Shown here: positions 42,772 through 64,000 of the stretch, piece after piece
Layout: every line of letters starts with the position of its first letter
Numbering within the stretch: position 1 is the first letter of the stretch
Assembly (NCBI GenBank): GCA_963377175.1
Contig: CAUJNA010003326.1
Location: forward strand, 239,001-303,000
Origin: Effrenium voratum
Lineage: Eukaryota > Sar > Dinophyceae > Suessiales > Symbiodiniaceae
DNA length: 64,000 bases
Direction: 5' to 3'
Position numbers and translations under genes: made by a program
Notes under the pieces: generated by a model
Told to the model about the DNA's origin: nothing
Database searches by the model: none
The model's input: the letters and a program-made list of their open reading frames with translations, nothing else

Positions 42772-45700
42772 TGTCCTTTTGATCGGTTGGTTTGGTTAGA
42801 AATAGATGGGTTCATTCAACTGGTTTTGATGGGTTTTATGCCCCAGCTACCAGGGAAACCCATCTATTGTTTTCCAAAGGATCCCCTATGGTTGAACCCT
42901 GAAATGGCAACGATTTTTTTTAGCTTTCCTTTAACGCCACTCCAAAAGGGGTATATTATAGTTCTCTCCAAGAATTGTGGTTGTTTTCTTGGGCTCCCCT
43001 TAAAACTGACCTGAACAGTGCACGGTTGAGCAACCACACACCCACATGTTTGGATCCCCTTCAAAGGCGACCCCACTTCCATACTGGACGTTCGGACTGG
43101 TTTAATCGGGAAGCCGTCAGGTTGTTGAATCGTTCGCTTCGGGCCCGCGGCCCATGCGTCAACGGTCATTGTCGCTTCGGGCCCACGGCGCCTTCCGCGT
43201 CAACGTATCTCAAGGCCTCATTCCTATCCCCCGGAACCCCAAACCGCACAGAATCGTAGACCATCGTGGTGGTTGTGGTTTGCCTTTAGAACTGAACATG
43301 GTAATTACTGTACCCTCAAAAAACGACCGTGCCCGCACGTCCCCTTCAGAGGGAAGCCAACAGGTCGTTGATCAAGGGTGGCTGAAACTGGCTCGAGTTC
43401 CGTCAGGGAAACCAACCGGAGGAACAAGCCGTGATTTGAACATTGGACATCGGGAAACCGTCACGAGGTTTTGACATGGGTGTGTTTTTTTCTTTAGGTT
43501 ACCCCGTTTTGGTTGGTTTTAAAGGGAAGCTAACAGGAAAACCATCCTAAGAAGAAGCATCCAGATCGTTTGTCTTGAAGATCCTCCGCAACGCTAACTT
43601 GTAGACAAGCGTAGTCAATGATGACCGCATCCTGAATTGCCAGACCATTCACCCACCCGGAGAGTTGGTGGTACCCCTCAACCCGAACCCCCAATGAGAA
43701 ACTGATCTAAACTGTTTGTGCGGACTGTATTTATTGCGATGTCTTCATCCTAAAACCGAACTCCGAACCCTCAACTGCATTTTAACCAAACTGGACCCCC
43801 CCCCAACCCTACATTGGCATTGTTGCTGATACCGCTCCAATTGTCCAAAGCCCCCAACCCCTTGCTAACACGAGACTAGCAAGTATGTGCGTGAAGTCTT
43901 GAAAGTGACTGAAACCTTAAGCCTGTCGAACAGAGCGGGCGAGCGTGAAGTGCTGAGAGGACATGTTGAATGTCCTTCAGACGATATCCCGCAAGAGGTT
44001 GCTTGTGAAGCAGAGGTTGAAACATGCTCAATGGAATCAACTCGAGGCTGAACAAATACAGCAGTGCGGCAGTGCAAGCATGTTGGAACCGGTGGGTTGG
44101 CCAAATCCCGTTATTTCACTGAAGACCCGTGATCTGTTTCTGCACTTTTCCTGACGACTTTTTCCCTGCGCCATTGGCGGATAAGCGCGTTTTTGGCGCG
44201 AGATCTCTCCATTTCTCGCTGTGTTGCAAACCGGTTGTCAGTGGGACCCCGCCGTGTCTCAAATGGAACTCTGCACATCATGTGGGTGTGTCTTTTTCAG
44301 GCCCCCCCCCCTGCAAAAACAAAGTGGTTGTCCTTTTGGTTTCCCCTGAAATCCACAAACAAGGGGTGCCAACTGCAAAGAATGAAGGATGAGCCACGCC
44401 ACTTTGGAGGGATGTATGATTTATCACATATCCCAGGGTCCCACTCAAAGTTTAGCCTTCAGCAAGGGATCCGCAGTCCTTCTGCGCCCCGCGACCAGAA
44501 ATGGCCCTGAGCTGTGAGCTTTTTGAGCTGTGCCGAGGTGACAAGACCAAGGCCAGGTTGGAAGTGCTGGAAGGCCAGGAAGTTGGTTTGTTGGTCCCCG
44601 GTAGTGCCCTTTGACCGTTTCTTTTTTTGGTTGGAGGGTTCCCCTACTACAATAGACTACCGGAAAAAAAATAAGAAACAAAAAAAACGGGGGGGGGGGG
44701 GGGGTGGGGGAAAAAGTCGGGTACCCCTATTCTAACCCCTCTACTGGAGGACCTAGTAGGTTTGTTGATGTTTGTTGAGACACACCACCAAACCATTTTC
44801 GCGAAGCGCACCTCTCGTGCCCTCGAACCTCTCACGCCCCCGAGAGGTGAAGCCTGCACTTCCATGTTTGGCGGGGGTTGTAGGAAGCCAACCCTGAGAA
44901 AGTGTCTCAACAGATTGGGCTGATATGATTTCCACTCTTGTCGCAACGGTTTACGGTATTGAAGGGAAAGCAAGGGACACCATGACTTGGTGGTTCCCAG
45001 CCATCAGGTTCCTTAGCTTTTTCGCCTTTTAGTGTTGAGTGGTTGGATTTCCATGTCACCCACTAAACGTTAGTCACTTTGAGCGGGAACGGACAGATTC
45101 CCCTCCCTTTAATGGGGTCCCAGCGGATTCACCACGGATCGGGGTGTAAGATCCCAGGTCGGTGGTCAGTGGTGATGATTGCCCACTTCTTCAGTCGAGA
45201 ATCGATGGTTTTTTTCGGCCATTTTGGAGTATGTGGGTATGTGGCTATCCATGGCAGATCCTACATGCGCTTGTTTCGAAGAAAGCTGCTACAGGAAGTC
45301 GGGTTTTGGTCTGCGATTGGTGAATGTCCTGTATACAGTTTCCTGCAGCTGGCTTGTATTTGTCAGTATTGGGTTCTCCTTTGCAGCCGCCCTGCAACGG
45401 CACAAACAACACTGAGCCAAGACAAAGCCAGTAGAGCACGCTCCACATCAGCTATGCAAGCTACAAGTTCACGAAGTGTGCAGTACACAGAAACTTTGGA
45501 GTTCATCTTTTAATTTTCAGAACGGTATTCACAAATCCCCGAGAATGCACACATCACTCGTGTATGGATTCTGCTCTTGTGTGACTTTTGTGGGCCAGAC
45601 TCCTTTCTGGTTGTTGAGTTGACCTTTTGATGTTCCGTTGAGTTGGATGAGAGGGCTTTTCGCTAGAAGAGCATGACCCACCCGTCGAGCCCTTGTCCGT

Positions 45701-46148
45701 TTCCTTTTCGGGGCCCAACCGTGCTCAGGAAAGAAACCAGCGAACGTGAACGTGGTACCCTTGGTAGTTGGTTTGAAGGAACATCAACGGAAACCTGGGC
45801 CGCATGTTCGGGTTTGCGAATGCCCATTGGAGGAACCGTAAACGATCGAAAGGTTTGAACCCTGATGAATGGGCCCACTCATATATTTTGTGGCTTGGGT
45901 ATAGATCGAACTGAAGGTGAACGGAGCGCATCCATGATGACTTACTTCCGATTTGGCAAATGTTAGTAGCTTCCCAGGAATATGTTTACCACAACGGGCC
46001 TAAAAAAGGGTGTATTTCATAAGACATGGCTTACATAAGTCTATCTACCAGATGTGGAGGGCCTTTAAAAAATGGTCCATTTTCCGCCACAGTGCCGCCT
46101 TTTGCACCAAAGGCGAGCCATGTTCCCCCCCCCCCCCCAAAACAGCAG

Positions 46149-46228
46149 GCACGGACAACCAGCGGGTGGCAGCTAGCAGGATCTCCGACGCGCTGCTGGG
46201 CGCGTGCCGAGAGGCGAAGAAGGACTCG
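46149..46228 (+). CDS. Exon paralogous to the 27305 exon of gene A (..REAKKDS)
   Basis: TDNQRVAASRISDALLGACR then EAKKDS. Entered at AGCAG|GC in phase 1 and left at GACTCG|GTGGTT (GT, phase 0). Both phases, the AAGAAGGAC end and the GT donor agree with 27305-27366. The gene it belongs to is not resolved; no P-loop was found upstream between 39.2 and 46.1 kb. Confidence 0.5.
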
Positions 46229-46903
46229 GTGGTTCGCTCTCTTTTCTCACGCGCGAGTTTCCCTCCGGCTTGGGCTTCTTTGGGCCCGGTTCTGGCCGAT
46301 GTCTTGCATGGAAGGTACCCAGCAAGTGTTTAAGGGTCGAAGGTTTGGATGGTTTGGAGGTTCGCCATTTACCTTCTACGAAGGGGGAGGGGCGGGCGGG
46401 GCGCGGGGGGAAGCATTCCCAACTTGGACCTCAAACTTTTGGCTGGTGTTAAAGGAAAACAAGGAAAGCCAGCTTCTGCAGTGTTGGAAGAATAGAAAGA
46501 CATACGGGCTAGGAACCCACATCTTTCGCAATGCGGATTACTTGATGACTTGATACCAGTGGTGCCAGTGTACAGTGGGCCCCCCGTTTTGCTAGGACAT
46601 AACCCATTTCAGGTCGTCTCAAAAAAACTTCGGCCCCTCCCAGGAGCCCATGGCGACGTTGGAACAATGCCTGGGCTGATTGGGCCTGTTTTGTCCGCGT
46701 TTTGAGTGGTTCAGGGTAACCAAGAATTGACCAGACTCTAAACATGTAATTTTCCGTTGGGCGAAAGCTGCATAGGTTCGAGGAACAAAAACAAGTGTGG
46801 ATCAATTTCCCCACACGCTTCTCACGAATTTACAGAGCTGGGGCCAATGTCACATGACTTGCTTGCCCCAAGCCTTCCGGGTTTTGGGGCAAATGTCCAT
46901 TAT

Positions 46904-47026
46904 TCCAGGGGTTGATTCCCATTCTTTTCAGTCATCGTTCCTTTCAAAAACCCGCCGTTTTCTCTGGGTTTCCAGAGGTTTTCTGGAAAGAAGGATCCCT
47001 GGAAAGAAGGGGGAAGGTACCCCTAG
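46904..47026. mobile_element. TIR element, family 2 (copy 2)
   Basis: TCCAGGGGTTGATTCCC to GGGAAGGTACCCCTAGA. The interior shares TTTCTGGAAAGAAGGATCCC. It adjoins a family 3 element on its right. Confidence 0.7.
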
Positions 47027-47030
47027 AAAA

Positions 47031-47157
47031 TATGGCCATGGGTCAAAACCCTGTACCCCCAGTGAACATCCCAATCCCCACTAAAATAGAGTAAAATGGG
47101 TATTGCACCTACCCCAAAATGGTACCATTGGTGTTGACCCACAGCCATATTTCCTGT
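47031..47157. mobile_element. Dispersed TIR element, family 3 (inverted copy)
   Basis: Begins TATGGCCATGGGTCAAAACC and ends TTGACCCACAGCCATAT. The interior carries the reverse complement of the 596 copy (CCCCCAGTGAACATCCCAATC). It abuts the exon-like stretch at 47161. Confidence 0.5.
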
Positions 47158-47160
47158 GGG

Positions 47161-47244
47161 GTTTCCGAAAGACCTGTCGGAGGACCTCAAAGCGCTGGAG
47201 GATCTGGCAGAGTCAGGGCTGCAGGCGCGTGAGTTCTGTCAGGT
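47161..47244 (+). CDS. Exon-like stretch (PKDLSEDLKALEDLAESGLQ)
   Basis: GFPKDLSEDLKALEDLAESG then LQAREFCQ, an amphipathic helix-like peptide, ends at TGTCAG|GTTTGG (GT donor). The left boundary is unclear and abuts the end of a dispersed repeat. Function unknown. Confidence 0.4.
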
Positions 47245-47487
47245 TTGGGTGGGTTGGAGTTCGTGCTCTAAGTCCGTGGCCGCCTGGAAAGCCATTGGGA
47301 GGTCATTCCACAGACCGTTTGCCAGCCATTGGGGGGTCCTGGGTTCGCAGAGATTTGTTTGGTGCCTGGTGCCTTCATTCAGGATCCGGGATTTTGCCTC
47401 ACATGCCGGCTCGTTATTGCCCCAATCCGAGGGAATCTTTAAGGGAAAAGACTTAAACAACCCCGCGCAAACTCCAATTCACACACA

Positions 47488-47603
47488 GCTGGAGAAGCGC
47501 TGCCGGCACCAGCAGACAGTTGTGCAACCCCTTCGTCGGAGACCTGAGATGCTTGAAGCACAGCATGTCAGACGAGGAACCGATGCCGACATGGGCAGCT
47601 TGA
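47488..47603 (+). CDS. Possible terminal exon (LCNPFVGDLRCLKHSM..)
   Basis: The frame QLCNPFVGDLRCLKHSMSD then EEPMPTWAA-stop (TGA 47601-47603) looks protein-like. An overlapping frame beginning QLEKRCRHQQ after CACACAG is also open. The two cannot be separated without transcript data. Confidence 0.25.
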
Positions 47604-48396
47604 TATCAGAGCCTGGCCAGCGCCACTCTGAAATGCCCAGGCAGAGCTCAACGGTTCACGTGTTTCTCGTTTTTAGATCGTCCAAACAAGTCCAAAACGG
47701 AATCCCAACTGACCAACTGGCCTGCCATTGGCGCATGTCGAATGCTTTAGGGTCTCAAGACATGGTACCAGCGCCCAACCTCTTAGGACGCAGCAGAGAT
47801 TTTGTGGCGGGCGGTGAATCATTCTTAAAGGTTCATTCTTTTGGTGGCCTTTTCTGAGGCTTGTTGAATTCGGGGTAAACCGTCCACGCATGTGAACGAA
47901 ATGCTTTAAACCTGTCGTGTTACCTTTTTTTCGACTTGAAGCTTCGCAGGACGGCTTTATGAATCTTCAATCCAGATGCTGAAGATACAATGCATTGAAG
48001 TGGCTTTAAGTATTCCTGGATTGAAGGTTGAAGCACACAAACTGCGCTTTGGAGCATCGCTGCCGGGGGGGGGGGGGCACGGTTGCTGGGGGTTAACACG
48101 AATACTTGTTGTGTACGTTAATATTATATATTCTGTAAACTTGCACGTGTTGTAGGGACAGATGAGCCTCAGTCGCAGGCAGACCAGCAGAGTCCGCGTT
48201 TGCCCACGCTTGTTCCGTTTTCCTAAAGTATCTTGGAATCGTCCTTCTGAAAGCGAATGGGTCCTTGGCAAAAACATAGGTCCTAAGACCTATTGACCTT
48301 TATGACATTTGATGATGCCAAAAGAATATCTCAAAAGCTGAGCTGTGACCCCCTTCCTGACTCAGACACCAGCTGGGCATTTTGAACACCTGGCAG

Positions 48397-48476
48397 AATG
48401 ACGCCGTTCGATTTGTTGAGCGAAAGCGCCAGCAGGTGATCTCCGCGGAGTGGGGGTGCCAAGACCCGGATGCCTC
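48397..48476 (+). CDS. Exon of unknown gene D (NDAVRFVERKRQQVISAEWG)
   Basis: NDAVRFVERKRQQVISAEWG then CQDPDA. The donor GCCTC|GTGCTGG (GT, phase 2) joins in frame to the exon at 48987, giving DPDASTWDELVDQ. Family not recognised. It may be an N-terminal exon of gene E, which lies downstream on the same strand. Confidence 0.45.
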
Positions 48477-48484
48477 GTGCTGGC

Positions 48485-48590
48485 ATCTCTTAACTTTGGT
48501 GCATTTTGCCAAGGGATGTTAGGACTTTAACTTTGAGCCAACGAATGGGTTTTCCATTAAACCACTTAAAAGCTAAGCTTTTAGCAGGGG
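48485..48590. repeat. Direct duplicate of 49128-49216
   Basis: 'TTTGGTGCATTTTGCCAAGG.ATGTTAG' to 'CTTCCATTAAACCACT' is repeated 640 bp downstream. Each copy lies just after an exon of gene D (48476 and 49061). Confidence 0.75.
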
Positions 48591-48986
48591 ATCAGATTTC
48601 GCAACCGAGTTAAGGGCTGTCTGTGGAAGTGGTCCCTGGAGATTCCTCTTGGCTGGGTTCCAAGTGCAAGCCAACCTCCGAAGCCCCGAGGGCGTAGGTT
48701 GGACACGAGTCGGGCCAAGGGAAGCGTCAGCATGGATACATGGCCAATGTATGCATGTCCTTGTGCTAGAACGGCCTGATTCGCATCTTACTCTGCGGCC
48801 CCCCAACACCTCAAAGGATGGTGGCAGGGGCCATGTGTGTGCCGCCGTTGCGCGCAGGGGCTCTTGTTTTTGGAAGTCTCTATTCTGGGCATTCAGATTG
48901 TCGAAGATAGGTGTCAATCTTTGTACGGTTGCAAATGAAGTAACCATTTGTCAGGCCTTTTCGGGAACTCCTTTTTGTCGCCTCAG

Positions 48987-49061
48987 GACGTGGGACGAAT
49001 TGGTGGACCAAGTCAATTACGGCCAATGCGCGGACACCTTCACAGCGCCTCTGCCGCAGAG
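48987..49061 (+). CDS. Exon of unknown gene D (TWDELVDQVNYGQCADTFTA)
   Basis: TWDELVDQVNYGQCADTFTA then PLPQR. Acceptor CCTCAG|G, donor CAGAG|GTGCAA (GT, phase 2). It joins the 48397 exon cleanly. Function unknown. Confidence 0.45.
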
Positions 49062-49864
49062 GTGCAAAGTCAGGGTTTCTCAGAGTCTCTTTCGGCTGGT
49101 ATTAAGGGGCACCGTTGCCATTTTAGCTTTGGTGCATTTTGCCAAGGAATGTTAGGGCTTCAACTTTCTGCCAACTAATGGGTCTTCCATTAAACCACTA
49201 AAAGATAAACTTTTAGCATGATGTCTGAGAAACTACGTGTGAATACTTTCAGCAAGTAGACAGTTACTGGAAGGATGTGCAAGCAAGGCGACAGCATTTG
49301 CACGGTATTGAAGTTCGGTATTTAGACTGCGAAGCATTCAATCTGGGCAAATTAAGCGGCGTCACAAAGGGATAGACTAATTTCAAGTTCACCATGATGC
49401 AGGTTCTTCGGAGTTTCCTTTTGTCAGGTTTGTAGTTCGCCCACATTCACCAGGCTTGCCCTGTTGCCACCCTTTTTTGGGACAGATTCGCATACACCTC
49501 CAAGAGGAATCCTATGGCAGTCTTTAATGGACCATCCTGAGTGGATGTTCAGCATATTTGGAGGTGAGAACCATGAGTGGGAAGATGGGGCGTGGTTTGC
49601 ATAGCTCGAACATCCATGGTTATTCTGCCTTAGCATAGGGGAAGCCACCAGGTGCTCTTTAGCGAAGAACTTCCCCAAAGTGCTAGAAGCTTTCATGTAT
49701 TGGCCGGGAGACTACAACCTACCACCCAACATGAACCCAAAAAACGCACCATGTATAGAGGAGTCATTTTTCCAAATTCTTTTTTTTTTTTGTTTATCGG
49801 GGAGCAAGTAGGTTGAACATCCACGAAAGCTTCAACGTGCTGCAATAGTGATCCGCGTGCCCAG

Positions 49865-49946
49865 ACGCTGGAATCCATTCCAGAGCGGCCTCCTGCACCT
49901 GTCTACGCGCCTTGGATTTCCATCTTGCCGTCGAAAGATGTCCAGC
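49865..49946 (+). CDS. Weak exon candidate (PPAPVYAPWISILPSKDVQQ)
   Basis: A proline-rich frame TLESIPERPPAPVYAPWISI continues to LPSKDVQQ and a GT at 49947. Another frame is also open across it, so the call is tentative. Confidence 0.25.
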
Positions 49947-50739
49947 AGGTGTCCGCAGGCAAGTCTGGAAAATACATGGGCTGGTCTTTGTTAGGGGACC
50001 CCAACTTGGTGGCTTTCCTTTTTGGTTTCCTTTGAAACCACCAAGAAAGGGTGCCCTAAAAGAAGAGAAACAGCCGCATGTTAAATGGCCTGGTTATAGT
50101 TTGATTCTAAAATCAGCTTTGCCATCTATTTCTGCGCTTAGCTTTGAAGCCAAAATCACACTCAGGCGGACCCAGGTGAGCTTTCTCTTCGTGGGACGAT
50201 GTTTAAGGGGGAAACGTACAGGCCTTCTCAACAGCAAGCGCCCAGCTCCTTTGCATTGGTTTCAAGCCTTCTATTCCAGAGGCTTCCACTTCGGGCTTGC
50301 CCCGGTTTCATCTTGATCCGCCTTCCAAAGGGCTTCCAAGCCGGCTAGTTTTGGGTCCATCGGTCAGAAGTGCAGATCAAGCCGCCAGCGGGAAGCCGCG
50401 TTCTGGGCCTGGAGTTGTGTGGAACGGAAGCTACCCCGGCCTCACAGAAGGGACCCTGAAGACCTGATGGGCTTATCCTGGGATGTGTGGAAAGGTCCTC
50501 GCCCTAAGATGGTTGCCAAGGGCCCCTGTCAAAGCCATAGAAATTACATCTGTTCTCCTGAGCCAAATGGCCCCCCAAAAGCCGTCCAACGGCCCCCCAA
50601 AATAATCAAACTCACCATCTTCTAGCCGTTGCGGGATGGAACAGTTTTTTTTCTTTTGCTCCCTCGGTCGAGTTCTGTGTTTTTGTTTCTTCCAACCCGC
50701 AGCAGCGAAGCACTCGGGCGCTGAAACCAATGCGCCCAG

Positions 50740-62414
<11,675 letters not shown>

Positions 62415-64000
62415 GAGAGTGAAGATTCTGGCAGGGTTGGGGTGGGTTTGTTCAACAAACTGTGTTTGACCCCATGTTTTGCGGTTCATGGGTTCGTGGT
62501 TGAAGGAAAACAAGGGCGCATATATGAAGGGGAACCAACAAGAGGTGTTTGAACAGCTTGGCCCACTGCCAGCACCTGATTGTGAATTTCCGGAGGGTTC
62601 CCTTGGCCGGCGGAATCGAATTCCTTCTACCGGGAAATTGTTTCAAGGCTGAGCCACGGCTCTTGGTTTTGAAGGGTTCTCTTGAAATGCTCAACCCAAC
62701 AAGAACAATAGTATGTTTGTGTGTTGCATCGCTACTGGGGAAGTCGGATCTTGTGCCAAGCCATGCTCAAATTTGCTGTTCTTGATAGATTCTGCGGGGG
62801 TGTCCAAATTAGGGGCCTTTTCTGGTAGGCCCTTCAAAAAGCACCACAAGAGGCACCCGGGTCCAACAAGCGGTCATATGTTCGACAAAACCCCCCACAT
62901 CCATGATGGTTTTGACGAAACCTGGCAAGCGTCAGGTGGGCTGAAAAAACAACCCCGCGCCTTTTCGTTATGTAAGGGGCCGTCCCTTAACTTGTTTCGC
63001 AGGCCAAAACCATTGTAAACCGATACGGAGGAAAAAAAACGATACCCCCAGAAGCCATGAAGACACACATCAGGTCCTAGTTGTTGTCGCAAACAAAGAT
63101 TGCGGAATCATAAATTTGCAGGGCCCAAACCGATACCCAAACCGATACCCAACCGATACCCAACTCATTGGCCGCCATGCCGAATCCAACCAGCTGCCCT
63201 GCAGCCTTCTCTGGAGCTGCCAACATGTACTTTGTGTACTACATTTGTACTGAAAAGTTGCGACTTCCGCAGTGGAGCTGCCAAAATGTACTTCGTATAC
63301 TACACCATACTACACTTGCTTGCACTGAAAAGCTGCGACTTTCGAGCCGGAGCTGCCAAAGTGTACTGCGCATACTACTGAAAAGTTGCTACTTTCCAGC
63401 TGGAGCTGCCAAAATGTACTTTGTGTACTACACTTGTACTGAAAAGTTGCGACTTTCCAGCTGGAGCTGGGAGGTACTTCGCATACTACACTTGTACGGA
63501 AAAGTCGCGACTTTCGAGCCAGAGCTGCCAAAACACTGCGAACCGACGCAGAGGAAAACCCGATACTGACCAATACTGAGGCATAAGGATACAAGGGTTG
63601 TCCACGGGGTTTTTTTCAGCCCAGGTGAGTTCAAAGGGAGCAGCAACTAGGTAACATACGATGCTTTCATGGTCCATAAGCCTCCCCTTGTGAGTTGTTC
63701 ACCTGAACTTTTGGACACTATCCAATGGATGGGATTTCGGAGATCTGCTATATAGCCATGTCGGCATTGTGATCGAAATTTCCGAGTCTTCAATCAGGGC
63801 TTCACCCTGAAAATACCTCTAGTGCTGCCAGTTGCCACTGCAGGTACCCAGTTATTTCTACCTTTAGGTTTCATCATCTGGAAATACATCTATAGTGCTT
63901 TCAGCTACGACTATAGCAACCAGTTTTTTGTCTACCTTTAGGTTTCATATCATAAATTTCCCTTACTATAGTGGCCTGCCTGCATCCACTGGGTATGGGA
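62415..64000. other. Right flank: gene E intron, no further exon seen
   Basis: The expected 'DY...EL..IA' exon of gene E was not found. It holds AACCGATACCC repeats (63130-63165) and the array at 63205-63535. Confidence 0.5.
63205..63535. repeat. About 55-75 bp tandem array (AAAAGTTGCGACTTTC)
   Basis: Five units of CTGAAAAGTTGCGACTTTC followed by GAGCTGCCAAAATGTACTT and GT/CATACTACACTTGTA. AAAGTTGCGACTTT is itself nearly palindromic, so each unit can form a hairpin. Confidence 0.88.

Larger units (their letters stand above)
39141..46148. other. 7 kb with no assigned gene
   Basis: Contains the exon-like stretch at 39612, paired dispersed repeats, two family 1 elements (42377, 42647), 'GGTTTCCCTTT.AA' elements at about 40915, 42085 and 44280, and an A-rich tract near 41080. 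Frames of up to 114 codons (41774-42118) show no recognisable protein. Confidence 0.5.

Noticed and set aside
47156..47857. 233-codon + frame
   Set aside because: Only its first part (to about 47244) looks like an exon and ends at a good GT donor; the rest reads through intron-like DNA.

Overview
The window looks like nuclear DNA of a dinoflagellate (Symbiodiniaceae, Polarella or Prorocentrum type; the genus cannot be fixed from sequence alone). The grounds are: tiny GC-rich exons scattered through kilobases of repeat-filled intron; splice acceptors that are almost always AG|G; donors that are mostly GC, sometimes GA, and only occasionally GT; a telomere-like CCCTAAA-type patch; and a partial match to the 3' end of the dinoflagellate spliced leader just upstream of a compact gene. 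No complete intron-free gene longer than about 70 codons is visible. Nearly all long open frames here are artefacts of simple repeats. Recognisable genes all lie on the + strand.

Layout. (A) 0.8-27.4 kb: a CbbX/CfxQ(SpoVK)-type AAA+ ATPase in about 15 exons of 19-109 nt. The joined reading frame gives the whole AAA+ module in order: N-terminal helix, Walker A, pore loop, Walker B, sensor 1, NPGFKSR, the FDDY strand and the NGRTVRN sensor-2 helix. A 2.7 kb inverted-repeat element with internal tandem arrays (13.2-15.9 kb), followed by further arrays to 17.4 kb, sits inside its largest intron. (B) 29.0-38.1 kb: a glutathione S-transferase of the glutathionyl-hydroquinone reductase (Xi/ECM4/YqjG) family in about 11 exons, followed through to a stop codon. 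(C) 38.9-39.1 kb: a compact cysteine-containing small protein of unknown function. (D) 46.1-50.2 kb: exon-like pieces of unknown identity. One is a paralogue of the last exon of gene A, and some may be the N-terminal part of the next gene. (E) 50.7-62.4 kb: a second AAA+ ATPase of the same family, running off the right side before its C-terminal helices are seen.

The two AAA+ paralogues encode closely similar proteins but are interrupted at mostly different places. Several introns have short direct repeats at their ends, and several families of 110-135 bp elements with terminal inverted repeats are dispersed through the introns. Together this suggests continuing intron gain by transposon-like 'introner' insertion. 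That process is the most interesting feature of the window. Exon boundaries are hand-built by keeping reading phase and family similarity. They need transcript support, especially where a GA donor was chosen.
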